A stretch of 31,079 bases of DNA from Candidatus Bathyarchaeota archaeon (GTDB lineage: Archaea > Thermoproteota > Bathyarchaeia > 40CM-2-53-6): the NCBI GenBank assembly GCA_005888755.1, contig VBBQ01000041.1, positions 1-31,079 of the forward strand. The letters are read 5' to 3'. The position numbers were made by a program, and so were the translations under genes. The first letter of the stretch is position 1, and every line of letters starts with the position of its first letter. Below are positions 1 to 6,717 of the stretch, piece by piece. The notes beneath the pieces were generated by a model that saw nothing but the letters and a program-made list of their open reading frames with translations, searched no databases and had not been told where the DNA came from.

Positions 1-502
1 TGTCTGTCAAGGTTGACCATTTCTCTATAATTTCCGGAGATTGAACCGAATTTCTATCTACTTTCTCCGATAAACATGCTCTCCTCCCCCGCGACGCCGA
101 GAAGTCCAGCGTCTAGACGTTCAACAGTAGCAGAGATCCGTTTTCTCGGCTCCCCGGATTGGTTCGCATTTAAGCGGATTAGGAGGGGAATGGAATAGTT
201 CCTCTAGTCCGTGCGCACTTGTAGAGGTGAGTGCATCAAATTGCAAAGATGTTCGGTATGAGGTTCGGAAGAGGTCTTCCGCTCGCTCTAGGGTTCCATT
301 GGATCTCTCTACCATAGTCCAGATTGTCACTATGTTGGACCAGCTGTCATAGAAACCGATCCCTAGCAACCGTTCGAAGAACAGTTCATTTCATTTCTGG
401 GACAGTCTAGAGGAAGGGAGCTTTTGGAGCGAGACCGGAATAGCAAACAACATGCTGTTCCAGACATGATCGCTGGGCCAGAGCCTGAACTGGGCCTCTT
501 TC
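1..502. other. no supported gene in the left end
   Basis: I see no convincing coding sequence here. An 82-codon minus-strand frame (121-369) has no recognisable domain or ribosome site. A TATA-like ATTTAAGCGGATT lies at 168-180 on the plus strand, but it is followed only by a two-codon ATG-GAA-TAG frame. The same 13-mer recurs at 6048-6067 on the minus strand. The segment may hold the end of a gene lying outside the window, or be intergenic. Confidence 0.5.
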
Positions 503-919
503 CTATTTTCTAAGCTGTTTCCCGATCATTATGAGATCAGGTTGTGCGTCGTATCCGATGGCTTTGAAGAACTCAGATGATCGCTCGTTCCACTTGTAAA
601 CCTGAGCGTTCACCTTCTTCGCCCCCTTAGCGACGAGACGCCTCTCGACTTCTCGAACGAGCCCTATTCCTATGCCCTTCCGTTGGTGTTCAGGCCTTAC
701 TGCGAGGTGATAGATCCAGCCTCGTCTTCCGTCCCAGCCACCTATCACGCTGCCCAAGATCTCATCATCTTGTTCAGCGACCAGGAACAGATCTGCATCT
801 CGTTGGAGTTTCAGCTTGACGTCTTCAAGTTCGTCTCCGGGACGAAGGATCAGCCCCGCGGTTTGCCAGAGATCGCGTACCATTGGGTAGTCTTCTATCC
901 TGAATTCCCGGATCTTCAT
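503..919 (-). CDS. GNAT-family N-acetyltransferase
   Basis: This 138-residue protein has the length and layout of a single-domain GNAT enzyme, which moves an acetyl group from acetyl-CoA to an amine. Motif A is clear at about residues 71-86 (HLAVRPEHQRKGIGIG): a beta strand followed by the Q/R-x-x-G-x-G/A pyrophosphate-binding loop. A C-terminal FFKAIGY-type motif B follows. The acceptor substrate cannot be read from the sequence. Its ATG overlaps the TGA of the PadR gene as ATGA (916-919), so the two are co-transcribed and probably translationally coupled. This suggests the acetyltransferase belongs to the same response as the divergent ABC exporter, for example modification of a toxic amine, but that is inference. 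It ends in TAG. Confidence 0.88.
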   Translation of the reverse strand: MKIREFRIEDYPMVRDLWQTAGLILRPGDELEDVKLKLQRDADLFLVAEQDDEILGSVIGGWDGRRGWIYHLAVRPEHQRKGIGIGLVREVERRLVAKGAKKVNAQVYKWNERSSEFFKAIGYDAQPDLIMIGKQLRK

Positions 920-1488
920 TGCTTCCTGAGAGCCCGCTTCGTCCAGTCGAGTTGTCTTTCGAGATTAAGGGCGTATTCTTTCAGCATGAACTGGATTTCT
1001 TTGCGTGGGATCTTATCCTTCTTCGATTCGAGTATTCCGCGGAGAAACGCGAATTGTCCAGTTGTCATGTGTGTGAACATTGTTGGAATATTTTTCGGAT
1101 CGACCAGTTCCATGAGTATAGATCTCATCGCCCCCCAATTTTGACCAGTTTTCATAAACATTTCACTTGATCGCTGTAGGAGTGCGCGTCCTTCGGGGGT
1201 GATATTGTAGATGTGTTGTTGCTTTCCGGTCTTCTTGTGGGATTCTGCTTTGATGTAACCTCCATTTACGAGCTCTTTGAGAATTGGATAGATGGAGCCG
1301 GCTCCGGGCCTCCAGACGCCCTCTGTTTTGCTCTCGATCTCCCGCAGGAGATCGTATCCGTGAGCTGGTTTCTCTGCTATCCGATGCAGAACATAGTGTC
1401 GTAGGAAACCTCTGGGAATTCCTTGTGGGCGTGCAAGAGCGCTGTGAATCGGTGAGCGTAGAATCAAAATTTTCCTAGAACCAGTCAT
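916..1488 (-). CDS. PadR-family transcriptional regulator
   Basis: The 190-residue protein contains the PadR winged helix: a helix with HGYDLLREIE at about residues 43-52, then WRPGAGSIYPILKELV, which is the recognition helix and wing entry typical of the family. A charged C-terminal helical region for dimerisation follows. PadR proteins are usually repressors that release DNA on binding a small hydrophobic ligand, and they often sit beside the ABC or MFS exporter they control. Here the gene is divergent from a DrrAB-like exporter, and a perfect inverted repeat sits in the exporter promoter. The ATG at 1488 has a TATA-like sequence on the minus strand near 1519-1527, suggesting a very short leader. 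About 25 residues precede the domain, so a later start is possible. Confidence 0.9.
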   Translation of the reverse strand: MTGSRKILILRSPIHSALARPQGIPRGFLRHYVLHRIAEKPAHGYDLLREIESKTEGVWRPGAGSIYPILKELVNGGYIKAESHKKTGKQQHIYNITPEGRALLQRSSEMFMKTGQNWGAMRSILMELVDPKNIPTMFTHMTTGQFAFLRGILESKKDKIPRKEIQFMLKEYALNLERQLDWTKRALRKQ

Positions 1489-1558
1489 ACACGCCGCGAT
1501 AGTGTGGGATGCTTTTTGCTAATAAACCCGCTTCATGAAAAGTTGGGTGGAAGAACTC

Positions 1559-1568
1559 TTTATATAAA
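1559..1568 (+). promoter_or_regulatory. archaeal TATA box of the ABC exporter
   Basis: TTTATATAAA is a near-ideal archaeal TATA box. Transcription should begin about 25 bases downstream, near 1588-1590, giving a leader of about 25 bases that includes GAGG at 1601-1604 before the TTG start at 1614. Confidence 0.7.
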
Positions 1569-1571
1569 CCC

Positions 1572-1587
1572 ATATCGGATGCGATAT
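1572..1587. promoter_or_regulatory. inverted repeat, candidate PadR operator
   Basis: ATATCG-GATG-CGATAT is a perfect 6-4-6 palindrome lying between the TATA box and the predicted transcription start of the ABC operon. The outer ATAT-N8-ATAT spacing resembles the dyads bound by PadR dimers. Bound protein here would block RNA polymerase placement. Assignment to this PadR rests on position and symmetry only. Confidence 0.55.
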
Positions 1588-1613
1588 ATCTAATACGATA
1601 GAGGGTTAGAAAG

Positions 1614-2621
1614 TTGCCAGCAGTTCAAGTCGAGAATCTTGTAAAGACGTACGGAGACGGCACTCAAGCTGTCAAAGGAATATCCTTCAAGGTTGATGAT
1701 GGCGAGTTCTTTGGATTTCTTGGACCGAACGGTGCCGGAAAGAGCACCACGATCAAGATCCTTACTACTCTTCTGCGGAAGACATCCGGCTCGGCGAATG
1801 TAGCTGGGCTTGAAATCGAGCATGATGCTCAAAAAGTTCGCAAGCTGATTGGTGTTCAGATGCAAGATACCGTGATCGATGAGGATCTGACTGGTCGAGA
1901 GAACCTGGAACTTCAAGGGCACTTACAGCAGATGCACGGAGAAGAGTTGAAGGAGCGGGTAAACGAGCTGCTCAAGGTCGTTGACTTAGGGGACGCGGCG
2001 GACAAACGGTCAGCCTACTACTCGGGTGGAATGAAAAAGAGGCTCGATCTCGCCTCCACTCTCGTTCACAGACCGAAGATTCTCTTTCTGGACGAGCCTA
2101 CGACCGGCTTGGACCCGCAGTCAAGGGCGCAAGTATGGTCATATCTTAAGGGGTTAAACCAGACTGGAATGACGATATTCATCACAACACAGTATTTGGA
2201 GGAGGTCGACCGGTTGTGCCGCCGACTTGCTATCTTGGACCACGGCGAGATTGTTGCACAAGGCTCGCCCTCGGAGCTAAAGTCGGAGATCGGCGCTGAT
2301 CGTATCACTTTGGCACTTGAGAACGGCAATACGGGAACAGGGTCTCTCAAGGACAAGGCCAAACAAGTGCTCGGCGGCTTAGGAGGAATCACGGAAATTG
2401 TCGATTCTGACGAAGGAATCGTGGTCTACGCGAAGAATGGGGGATTCTTGGTCCCTGACATCGTACGGGCGTTTGACACTGCTGAGATCAAGCTCTCTTC
2501 GATCGGTGTTTCTAGTCCGACCCTTGACGACGTGTTTCTCAAACACACGGGAAGAAGAATCCGGCCCGAGGAGATCGACAAGTCGAGGGCGTCCGGTATG
2601 TTCGGCCGGAGAAGGAGGTAG
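1614..2621 (+). CDS. ABC exporter ATP-binding subunit, DrrA-like
   Basis: The 335-residue protein is the ATPase of a two-gene ABC-2 exporter. Visible motifs are Walker A GPNGAGKST (37-45), a Q-loop in VQMQD (about 81-85), signature YSGGMKKR (136-143), Walker B with D-loop ILFLDEPTTGLD (156-167) and a switch position in TTQYLEEVD. That switch residue is Gln (193) instead of the usual His, as in DrrA-type drug-export ATPases. The C-terminal DDVFLKHTGR is also typical of the DrrA group. The start is TTG at 1614, preceded by GAGG at 1601-1604. The permease follows after a 9-base gap. PadR control and the GNAT partner suggest export of a toxic or signalling compound, whose identity is unknown. Confidence 0.93.
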   Translation: MPAVQVENLVKTYGDGTQAVKGISFKVDDGEFFGFLGPNGAGKSTTIKILTTLLRKTSGSANVAGLEIEHDAQKVRKLIGVQMQDTVIDEDLTGRENLELQGHLQQMHGEELKERVNELLKVVDLGDAADKRSAYYSGGMKKRLDLASTLVHRPKILFLDEPTTGLDPQSRAQVWSYLKGLNQTGMTIFITTQYLEEVDRLCRRLAILDHGEIVAQGSPSELKSEIGADRITLALENGNTGTGSLKDKAKQVLGGLGGITEIVDSDEGIVVYAKNGGFLVPDIVRAFDTAEIKLSSIGVSSPTLDDVFLKHTGRRIRPEEIDKSRASGMFGRRRR

Positions 2622-2630
2622 ACCCGCAAG

Positions 2631-3392
2631 ATGAGTCTCGCCTCTGACTCCTACTACATGTTCCTGCGCTGGATGAAGAAGCTCGTACGAAACCCGATTC
2701 TGCTCTTCTTCTCGCTCTTTCAACCGATAATCTTCCTCGTCCTGTTTACACAACTGTTCAGCTCATTCGGTCTACTCCTAGGAGGAATAAACTACACTAT
2801 ATTCGCCACCGCGGGTATTGTTCTTCAGAATGCTTTTTCGAGCGCGTTCCAGTCTGGCACGGCCGTCGTGGATGATATCAAATCCGGTTTCCTCACCAAG
2901 ATGCTCGCCACTCCCGCCAGTCGCGCCTCCATTCTCCTGGGCCGACTTCTGAGTGATGCGTTCCGGGTCTTTGCGCAATCTCTCATCATACTCGTACTAG
3001 CCTATGGTCTGGGGGTTTTTCCCGTCACAGGCTTCATTGGATACGTTCTGATCCTGTTCACAGTTGCATTCTTCGGCCTAGCTTGGTCAGGAATATCGCT
3101 TGCTCTCGGACTCAGGACCAAGAGCGCTGAGACCGTCTTCGGTATAGCCGGAACCTTGACCTTCCCTCTTCTATTCATGAGTACAGCGCTGATGGACAAG
3201 AGACTGATGCCGGAATGGATGAAGAGTGTGTCCGCGTATAATCCGATTAGCTTTGCAGTGAACGCGATTCGCGATCTAATAATGATCGGATACAATTGGA
3301 ACTCGTTTTTGCTGTCCTTCGGAGTGATATCATTGATTGCAATTCTGACCATGGGCGCAACGATTTACGAGTTCAGAAAAGTAGTCAGCTAA
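2631..3392 (+). CDS. ABC-2 type permease, DrrB-like
   Basis: This 253-residue membrane protein has about six hydrophobic segments. The first follows a short amphipathic N-terminus with RNPILLFFSLFQPIIFL, characteristic of ABC-2 permeases. The segment DDIKSGFLTKMLATPASR after the second helix is the conserved cytoplasmic loop that contacts the ATPase. The AYNPISFAVNAIRDL motif near the end is also typical. It starts with ATG 10 bases after the ATPase stop, with GGAGG (2614-2618) inside the end of the upstream gene. It forms the transmembrane half of the exporter with the preceding ATPase, presumably as a 2+2 complex. The transported molecule cannot be inferred. Confidence 0.92.
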   Translation: MSLASDSYYMFLRWMKKLVRNPILLFFSLFQPIIFLVLFTQLFSSFGLLLGGINYTIFATAGIVLQNAFSSAFQSGTAVVDDIKSGFLTKMLATPASRASILLGRLLSDAFRVFAQSLIILVLAYGLGVFPVTGFIGYVLILFTVAFFGLAWSGISLALGLRTKSAETVFGIAGTLTFPLLFMSTALMDKRLMPEWMKSVSAYNPISFAVNAIRDLIMIGYNWNSFLLSFGVISLIAILTMGATIYEFRKVVS

Positions 3393-3433
3393 ACAGAATC
3401 TCGTGCCCAGGGTCAGCTCCGCGGTGACTCGTC

Positions 3434-3904
3434 CTAGACACTAAAGTCTGCTACGATAGGATCTAGTAGCTTGAGCATTTGCTGGGTCTCCAGTTCGACA
3501 AGCTTGTCCGGGTCTCCTCCACCGGCGATGCTTCTCGCATTTCGTTGAACGGTTGGATCAAGTAGGATTCGAGTGATCTTGTTGAAAGGTGGGACTCCGC
3601 CGACCGGATAGCCTGAGTGTTCCAAGACCTCGTCCGGCTGGGCCAAACGCACATCTTTGACCTTGAGCAGTGTTTTGATTTTCTTGTAGCTGATCCTGTT
3701 TTTCGCAGGGAGTATTGCTAGGATAGGTTTCTTGTCTGAGCCTATGAGGACGATAGATTTGACGATCCTGTCCTCTGGAACTTTTCTCGCAGCTTCTTCG
3801 AGGGTTCTGACTGGTTCGTCGAATTCTATGAAGTGGTGCCAGATGCCTTTGGAGACTAGTGTGGTTCGGAGAGTCTCTGAATAGTTCGGCTTGGTCTGAC
3901 CCAA
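3434..3904 (-). CDS. YbaK/ProX-type aminoacyl-tRNA deacylase domain protein
   Basis: The 156-residue protein matches the YbaK/EbsC/ProX fold, which hydrolyses mischarged tRNAs. Landmarks counted from the chosen start: a Lys in IVKSIVLIG (about 49), which corresponds to the catalytic-region Lys of the family, then LPAKNRISYKKI, the glycine-rich GYPVGGVPPF (about 99-108) and GGGDPDKL near 128. The open frame extends upstream to 4111, but that part lies inside the kinase gene. The TTG at 3904, two bases after the kinase stop, gives the normal family length and is preferred. It is therefore the second gene of a tight minus-strand pair. Which mischarged tRNA it edits cannot be told. Confidence 0.85.
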   Translation of the reverse strand: MGQTKPNYSETLRTTLVSKGIWHHFIEFDEPVRTLEEAARKVPEDRIVKSIVLIGSDKKPILAILPAKNRISYKKIKTLLKVKDVRLAQPDEVLEHSGYPVGGVPPFNKITRILLDPTVQRNARSIAGGGDPDKLVELETQQMLKLLDPIVADFSV

Positions 3905-3906
3905 CT

Positions 3907-4503
3907 TTAGTCTTCCAGTTGTCGGAGTGTGGATAGAAACTCTGTCGCCTCTCTTGGTGATCTCAACCTTACGACTGTCAGGTGCGAGTTCTCTGGTTTG
4001 CTGAGGAGAATGGGGTATTGTCTTCTTCGTCTTCGATAGGTTCTGATTGCCCACAAGAACACGGAATCTCGGGTGAACAGTCCTCGAATGTGCTCTTGAT
4101 TGCCGTTCCACAGCTTCTCATGGGTGCGGATTCTCCTGAGAGTCCGCCTCGTTAGCCTGGCGATGATGGTTCTGAATGGATAGTCGAGCCAGACGACCGT
4201 GTCCGCGTGGCTCCAGACAATGTCGCGTACCTGGTGGTAGTTTCCGTCTGCGACCCAGGAGTCGCCTTGTAATGATTGTTTGACTCGTTCTCGGAAAAGA
4301 TTGTTTGGCGCTTCTATCCAGTTGGGTTCCCAGTGGAGAGCGTCTAGCTCTATGTGTGGAGCGCTGAGGAGTTTGGATGTTTTGAGGGCGAATGTAGTCT
4401 TGCCGGAGCCGATTGTTCCGACGACCGAGATTCGCCGGTGGGAGAGTTGGTGGCTTCTAGGAATCTGCTTAAATCCACTGGAACGCGAGTCGAAGCTGAG
4501 CAC
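3907..4503 (-). CDS. P-loop nucleotide kinase-like protein
   Basis: The 198-residue protein has Walker A GTIGSGKTT (about 29-37) and an LDALHWEPNW segment after the second strand, as in FlaR/adenylate-kinase-like small NTPases. An AD-x-VVWLDYP strand and an Arg-rich lid region (RRTLRRIRTH...RRRRRQ) follow. This is the layout of proteins annotated as topology-modulation or AAA-type kinases, which probably phosphorylate a small molecule; the substrate is unknown. The ATG at 4503 is the only normal start before the P-loop, giving a 28-residue lead-in. The YbaK gene begins two bases after its stop. A divergent gene starts 31 bases upstream at 4535. Confidence 0.82.
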   Translation of the reverse strand: MLSFDSRSSGFKQIPRSHQLSHRRISVVGTIGSGKTTFALKTSKLLSAPHIELDALHWEPNWIEAPNNLFRERVKQSLQGDSWVADGNYHQVRDIVWSHADTVVWLDYPFRTIIARLTRRTLRRIRTHEKLWNGNQEHIRGLFTRDSVFLWAIRTYRRRRRQYPILLSKPENSHLTVVRLRSPREATEFLSTLRQLED

Positions 4504-4534
4504 CTTTCATTTCCATGGAGGAGAGGAATAGAAC

Positions 4535-4882
4535 GTGTCGTCAATCGAGGATCCTCTGCTAAAAGAAGTATTGGCCGCTTTCAAGGAGGACGCAGCTCGG
4601 ATGGCTGACGACCTGCTAAGAACGATTACAACACAGGCTTTGATTGCTGCTTTCGCCCTCTTGCTGGCCATCTCATCGCTTCTCAGACTGCTCTTCTTTG
4701 TATATTTCCAGCCGGGCGGATTCGGCTTCCCGATGCGTCTAGCACTAGACACGTCGGCGGTAGTGGAGACCGCTCTGACGGTTGTCTTGTTCCTGCTTTC
4801 GGTAATCTCCATCTACAGCCTATTAGGCCTACGAAGAAGATATTCCAGACTGCTGGCTATGGCTGAGAAGCTCGGCCGATGA
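4535..4882 (+). CDS. small two-TM membrane protein, unknown function
   Basis: I do not recognise this 115-residue protein. It has a charged amphipathic N-terminal helix (about 1-30) and a first membrane segment at about 35-58 (ALIAAFALLLAISSLLRLLFF). A loop of about 20 residues and a second membrane segment at about 77-98 follow, with a short basic tail. The start is GTG at 4535, supported by a strong ribosome site GGAGGAGAGG at 4517-4526. The next gene begins three bases after its TGA, so the two form an operon. Confidence 0.7.
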   Translation: MSSIEDPLLKEVLAAFKEDAARMADDLLRTITTQALIAAFALLLAISSLLRLLFFVYFQPGGFGFPMRLALDTSAVVETALTVVLFLLSVISIYSLLGLRRRYSRLLAMAEKLGR

Positions 4883-4885
4883 AAA

Positions 4886-5197
4886 GTGCCCCTCTCACCG
4901 GAAACAAGGAAAGAAGCAGAAAAGCGGCTGACAGTACTGAAAATGATAGAAGTTTTCGCGGACAAATGTCCCAAGAGCACGCTGCTGAACGGGCCGTTCG
5001 GGGGAGACGACAAAGCGTTTGACCGGCTACTAGGACCCAGCGGCATCCTCACCAGAACATCACTGATCCTAGCCAGCAGCGACGGTAGAGTTACTCATTA
5101 TTCTAGAACAGACGCTGGCAAGGTCTATCAGCAAGTCCTAGACATGCAACTGAACTTTCTGGACCCTTACACAGGCGGAGAGGTCTGGAAGAAATAA
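4886..5197 (+). CDS. small hypothetical protein, possible winged-helix
   Basis: This 103-residue soluble protein has no family that I recognise. It begins with GTG at 4886, three bases downstream of the two-TM membrane gene, so it is probably translated by coupling. The first 35 residues are helical and charged. The pattern GILTRTSLILASSDGRVTHY followed by SRTDAGKVYQQ resembles the wing and last helix of small winged-helix regulators, where a similar phrase precedes an x-T-x-x-G-K/R turn. I give that only as an alternative. It contains one Cys (28), in DKCPKS. Confidence 0.6.
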   Translation: MPLSPETRKEAEKRLTVLKMIEVFADKCPKSTLLNGPFGGDDKAFDRLLGPSGILTRTSLILASSDGRVTHYSRTDAGKVYQQVLDMQLNFLDPYTGGEVWKK

Positions 5198-5230
5198 CCG
5201 GACAGATCCTTAGAGCAGTGGTTCGAAACT

Positions 5231-5237
5231 CATAAAC
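5231..5237 (+). promoter_or_regulatory. TATA-like box for a leaderless gene
   Basis: CATAAAC lies about 26 bases upstream of the ATG at 5260, and no ribosome site is present between them. The mRNA is therefore probably leaderless, a pattern repeated before several other genes in the window. Confidence 0.4.
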
Positions 5238-5259
5238 GGAATCCGCGGCAGGTCGTTCT

Positions 5260-5694
5260 ATGCCAACTGAACAAGAGGCGATCGCAAACCTCACCGAGAG
5301 CGAAGACAGGTGGCTCCAGCTGTGGAGCTTTCACGTTAGCACGTTGGACCAGAAGGCCAGTATCATCGTCACTCTGGACGGCATATTGCTCGCGCTGACC
5401 GCGTCGTTCTTGGGCACTGCCCTGTCTCATTTGATTCCATTGATCGCGAGCACGCTGTTTGGGGCGAGCACGGTTTTAGTCCTCTTTTCGGCTGGAGCAT
5501 GCACACGCGTCGCGTGGGTAAAATTCTTCTCATCAAAAATGATCGCCGAAGCCGGCAGCATAGGAGGCGCCTATCCGCATATGATAGAGTCCCGAGCTCG
5601 CAAGACCAAGTACCTCCATCTCGCCATCATTCTTCTTCTCGGAGCTCTGATAGGATACGCTGCCACAATACTCATCCTCCTAGCACAGCTATAG
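5260..5694 (+). CDS. three-TM membrane protein, DUF5706/PycTM-like outline
   Basis: The 144-residue protein has an N-terminal acidic, Trp-containing helix (DRWLQLWSFHVSTLDQKAS). Two close membrane segments follow at about 36-55 and 58-80, then a basic linker and a C-terminal membrane segment at about 118-142. The phrase LDQKASIIVTLDGILLAL recalls the D/E-x-K-A start of the first membrane helix in DUF5706-like (PycTM) and SLATT membrane modules, which are effectors of nucleotide-signalled defence. Length and helix layout are compatible. The similarity is by eye only, and no nucleotide cyclase neighbours it. The gene is probably leaderless from ATG 5260. Confidence 0.65.
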   Translation: MPTEQEAIANLTESEDRWLQLWSFHVSTLDQKASIIVTLDGILLALTASFLGTALSHLIPLIASTLFGASTVLVLFSAGACTRVAWVKFFSSKMIAEAGSIGGAYPHMIESRARKTKYLHLAIILLLGALIGYAATILILLAQL

Positions 5695-5762
5695 ATTACC
5701 CAGTTTATGCAATATCGGAGGGAAGAAACCGGGGAGTTTGAAGGACCGTATCCACCTGCCAA

Positions 5763-6029
5763 CTAGGCAGTTGTCAAAGCCAGTGAAGCTAGCGTGCAAT
5801 TGTGAGCGCCGGTTGTTCTACTAGTTGTTCTGGTACTCTGTTGGGTAGTGGTGGACGAGCCGGTACTTGCAGCAAAAGCTGTACCAAGAGCGTAGGCCGT
5901 GGCGCCTGCACCAACGCCGACTAGAAGCATCAAGAGCAGAACTGACCGCAATGATAACCCCCGCCGATCTCTCGGTTGATTTTCACTCTGGAATATTTTC
6001 TGCACCTCTACCGTCCCCTCCTGTCGCAC
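5763..6029 (-). CDS. single-TM Ser/Thr-rich small protein
   Basis: The 88-residue product has a charged N-terminus (about 1-26), one strong membrane segment at about 27-52 (SVLLLMLLVGVGAGATAYALG) and a Ser/Thr-rich extracellular stretch (SSTTTQQSTRTTSRTTG). Its short tail contains a single Cys. This is typical of small archaeal surface proteins that carry O-glycosylation. No function can be assigned. The start shown is GTG at 6029. A second GTG at 6005 is better placed relative to GGAGGGG and would give 80 residues. A competing plus-strand frame across the region looks non-coding. Confidence 0.5.
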   Translation of the reverse strand: MRQEGTVEVQKIFQSENQPRDRRGLSLRSVLLLMLLVGVGAGATAYALGTAFAASTGSSTTTQQSTRTTSRTTGAHNCTLASLALTTA

Positions 6030-6124
6030 CAGATCATGATCATTTTCCTAGGAATCCGCTTAAATCCGGACAACTGATTCTTCGAGAGATTCGCGTTGCA
6101 CGAGGTACCGGGCGTGTCCCGGGA

Positions 6125-6556
6125 TTACGGTAGGGAGGATCGCCATGTTGACCCGCAGAGGTTGCAGTTGTGATAGCCATCAACCGTGTAGCATCGGGCT
6201 ATCTGACCGCAAACTGGGCAACGGTGAATGGGATCATATGCGAGATCTCCCACTTGGCCTGGTGATTCGAGTCGTATCGAATCCTTTTCTCGTGTGGATT
6301 GCGTTTTGAGATACCTCTCCTACCTGATCTGGTTCCTTAGGCCGGACACATAGGCAGGGCTACGCTTGCGCTCGATCTCAGCGAGCAATCTCGCGCTCAT
6401 GGTACTTCTGACCAAGAACGCTGTTCGCTGGGAGTGTGGAAGGCTAGTTATGATGTTGCAAGTGTTTCCCGACGTTTCTCCGGGAGAGGGTCTGAACGCT
6501 GAGGTGAGACTGTGAACAGTCTGTGCTATTCTCGTCCAATCTTCTCTAAATACCAT
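6125..6556 (-). pseudogene. zinc-ribbon protein gene interrupted by in-frame TAG
   Basis: A 78-codon frame runs from ATG 6556 (preceded by AGGTGA) to TAG at 6322-6320. The same frame continues without a break for 64 more codons to TAA at 6127-6125. That downstream part encodes a clear treble-clef/zinc-ribbon: CPVCG, about 16 residues, then CNLCG, followed by a short tail. The region spanning the stop is charged and helical (EIERKR before; ERYLKTQ after), so the two halves look like one 142-residue protein with one nonsense codon. Alternatives are readthrough of the stop, or a separate 42-residue zinc-ribbon protein starting at GTG 6253. TAG ends several intact genes nearby, which argues against a reassigned codon. 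Confidence 0.5.
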
Positions 6557-6717
6557 TTTTCTTTTTCACCTAACAATGTGGACGGTGTTCGGTCAGATTA
6601 TCTTTGAGCCGTCCTGCGCCGGTAGTTATTGTACCATCGTCCAACTGCTATTGGTTGCTGGCGTACGCCGGCACACCGGTTATATGGAACGGATGGCTAT
6701 CGATTCTTGCTTAGAAC

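Noticed and set aside
121-369. Minus-strand 82-codon frame
   Set aside because: No domain, no ribosome site and no supporting context.
3434-4111. YbaK-type gene starting at 4111
   Set aside because: The first 68 codons lie inside the kinase gene and look unlike a protein domain. TTG 3904 gives the normal family length.
6320-6322. TAG as a pyrrolysine codon in the split zinc-ribbon and DUF4386-like genes
   Set aside because: TAG ends several intact genes in the window (for example at 503-505, 2619-2621, 3434-3436, 28960-28962). In addition, no Pyl machinery or methylamine genes are seen, so nonsense mutation or reinitiation is simpler.
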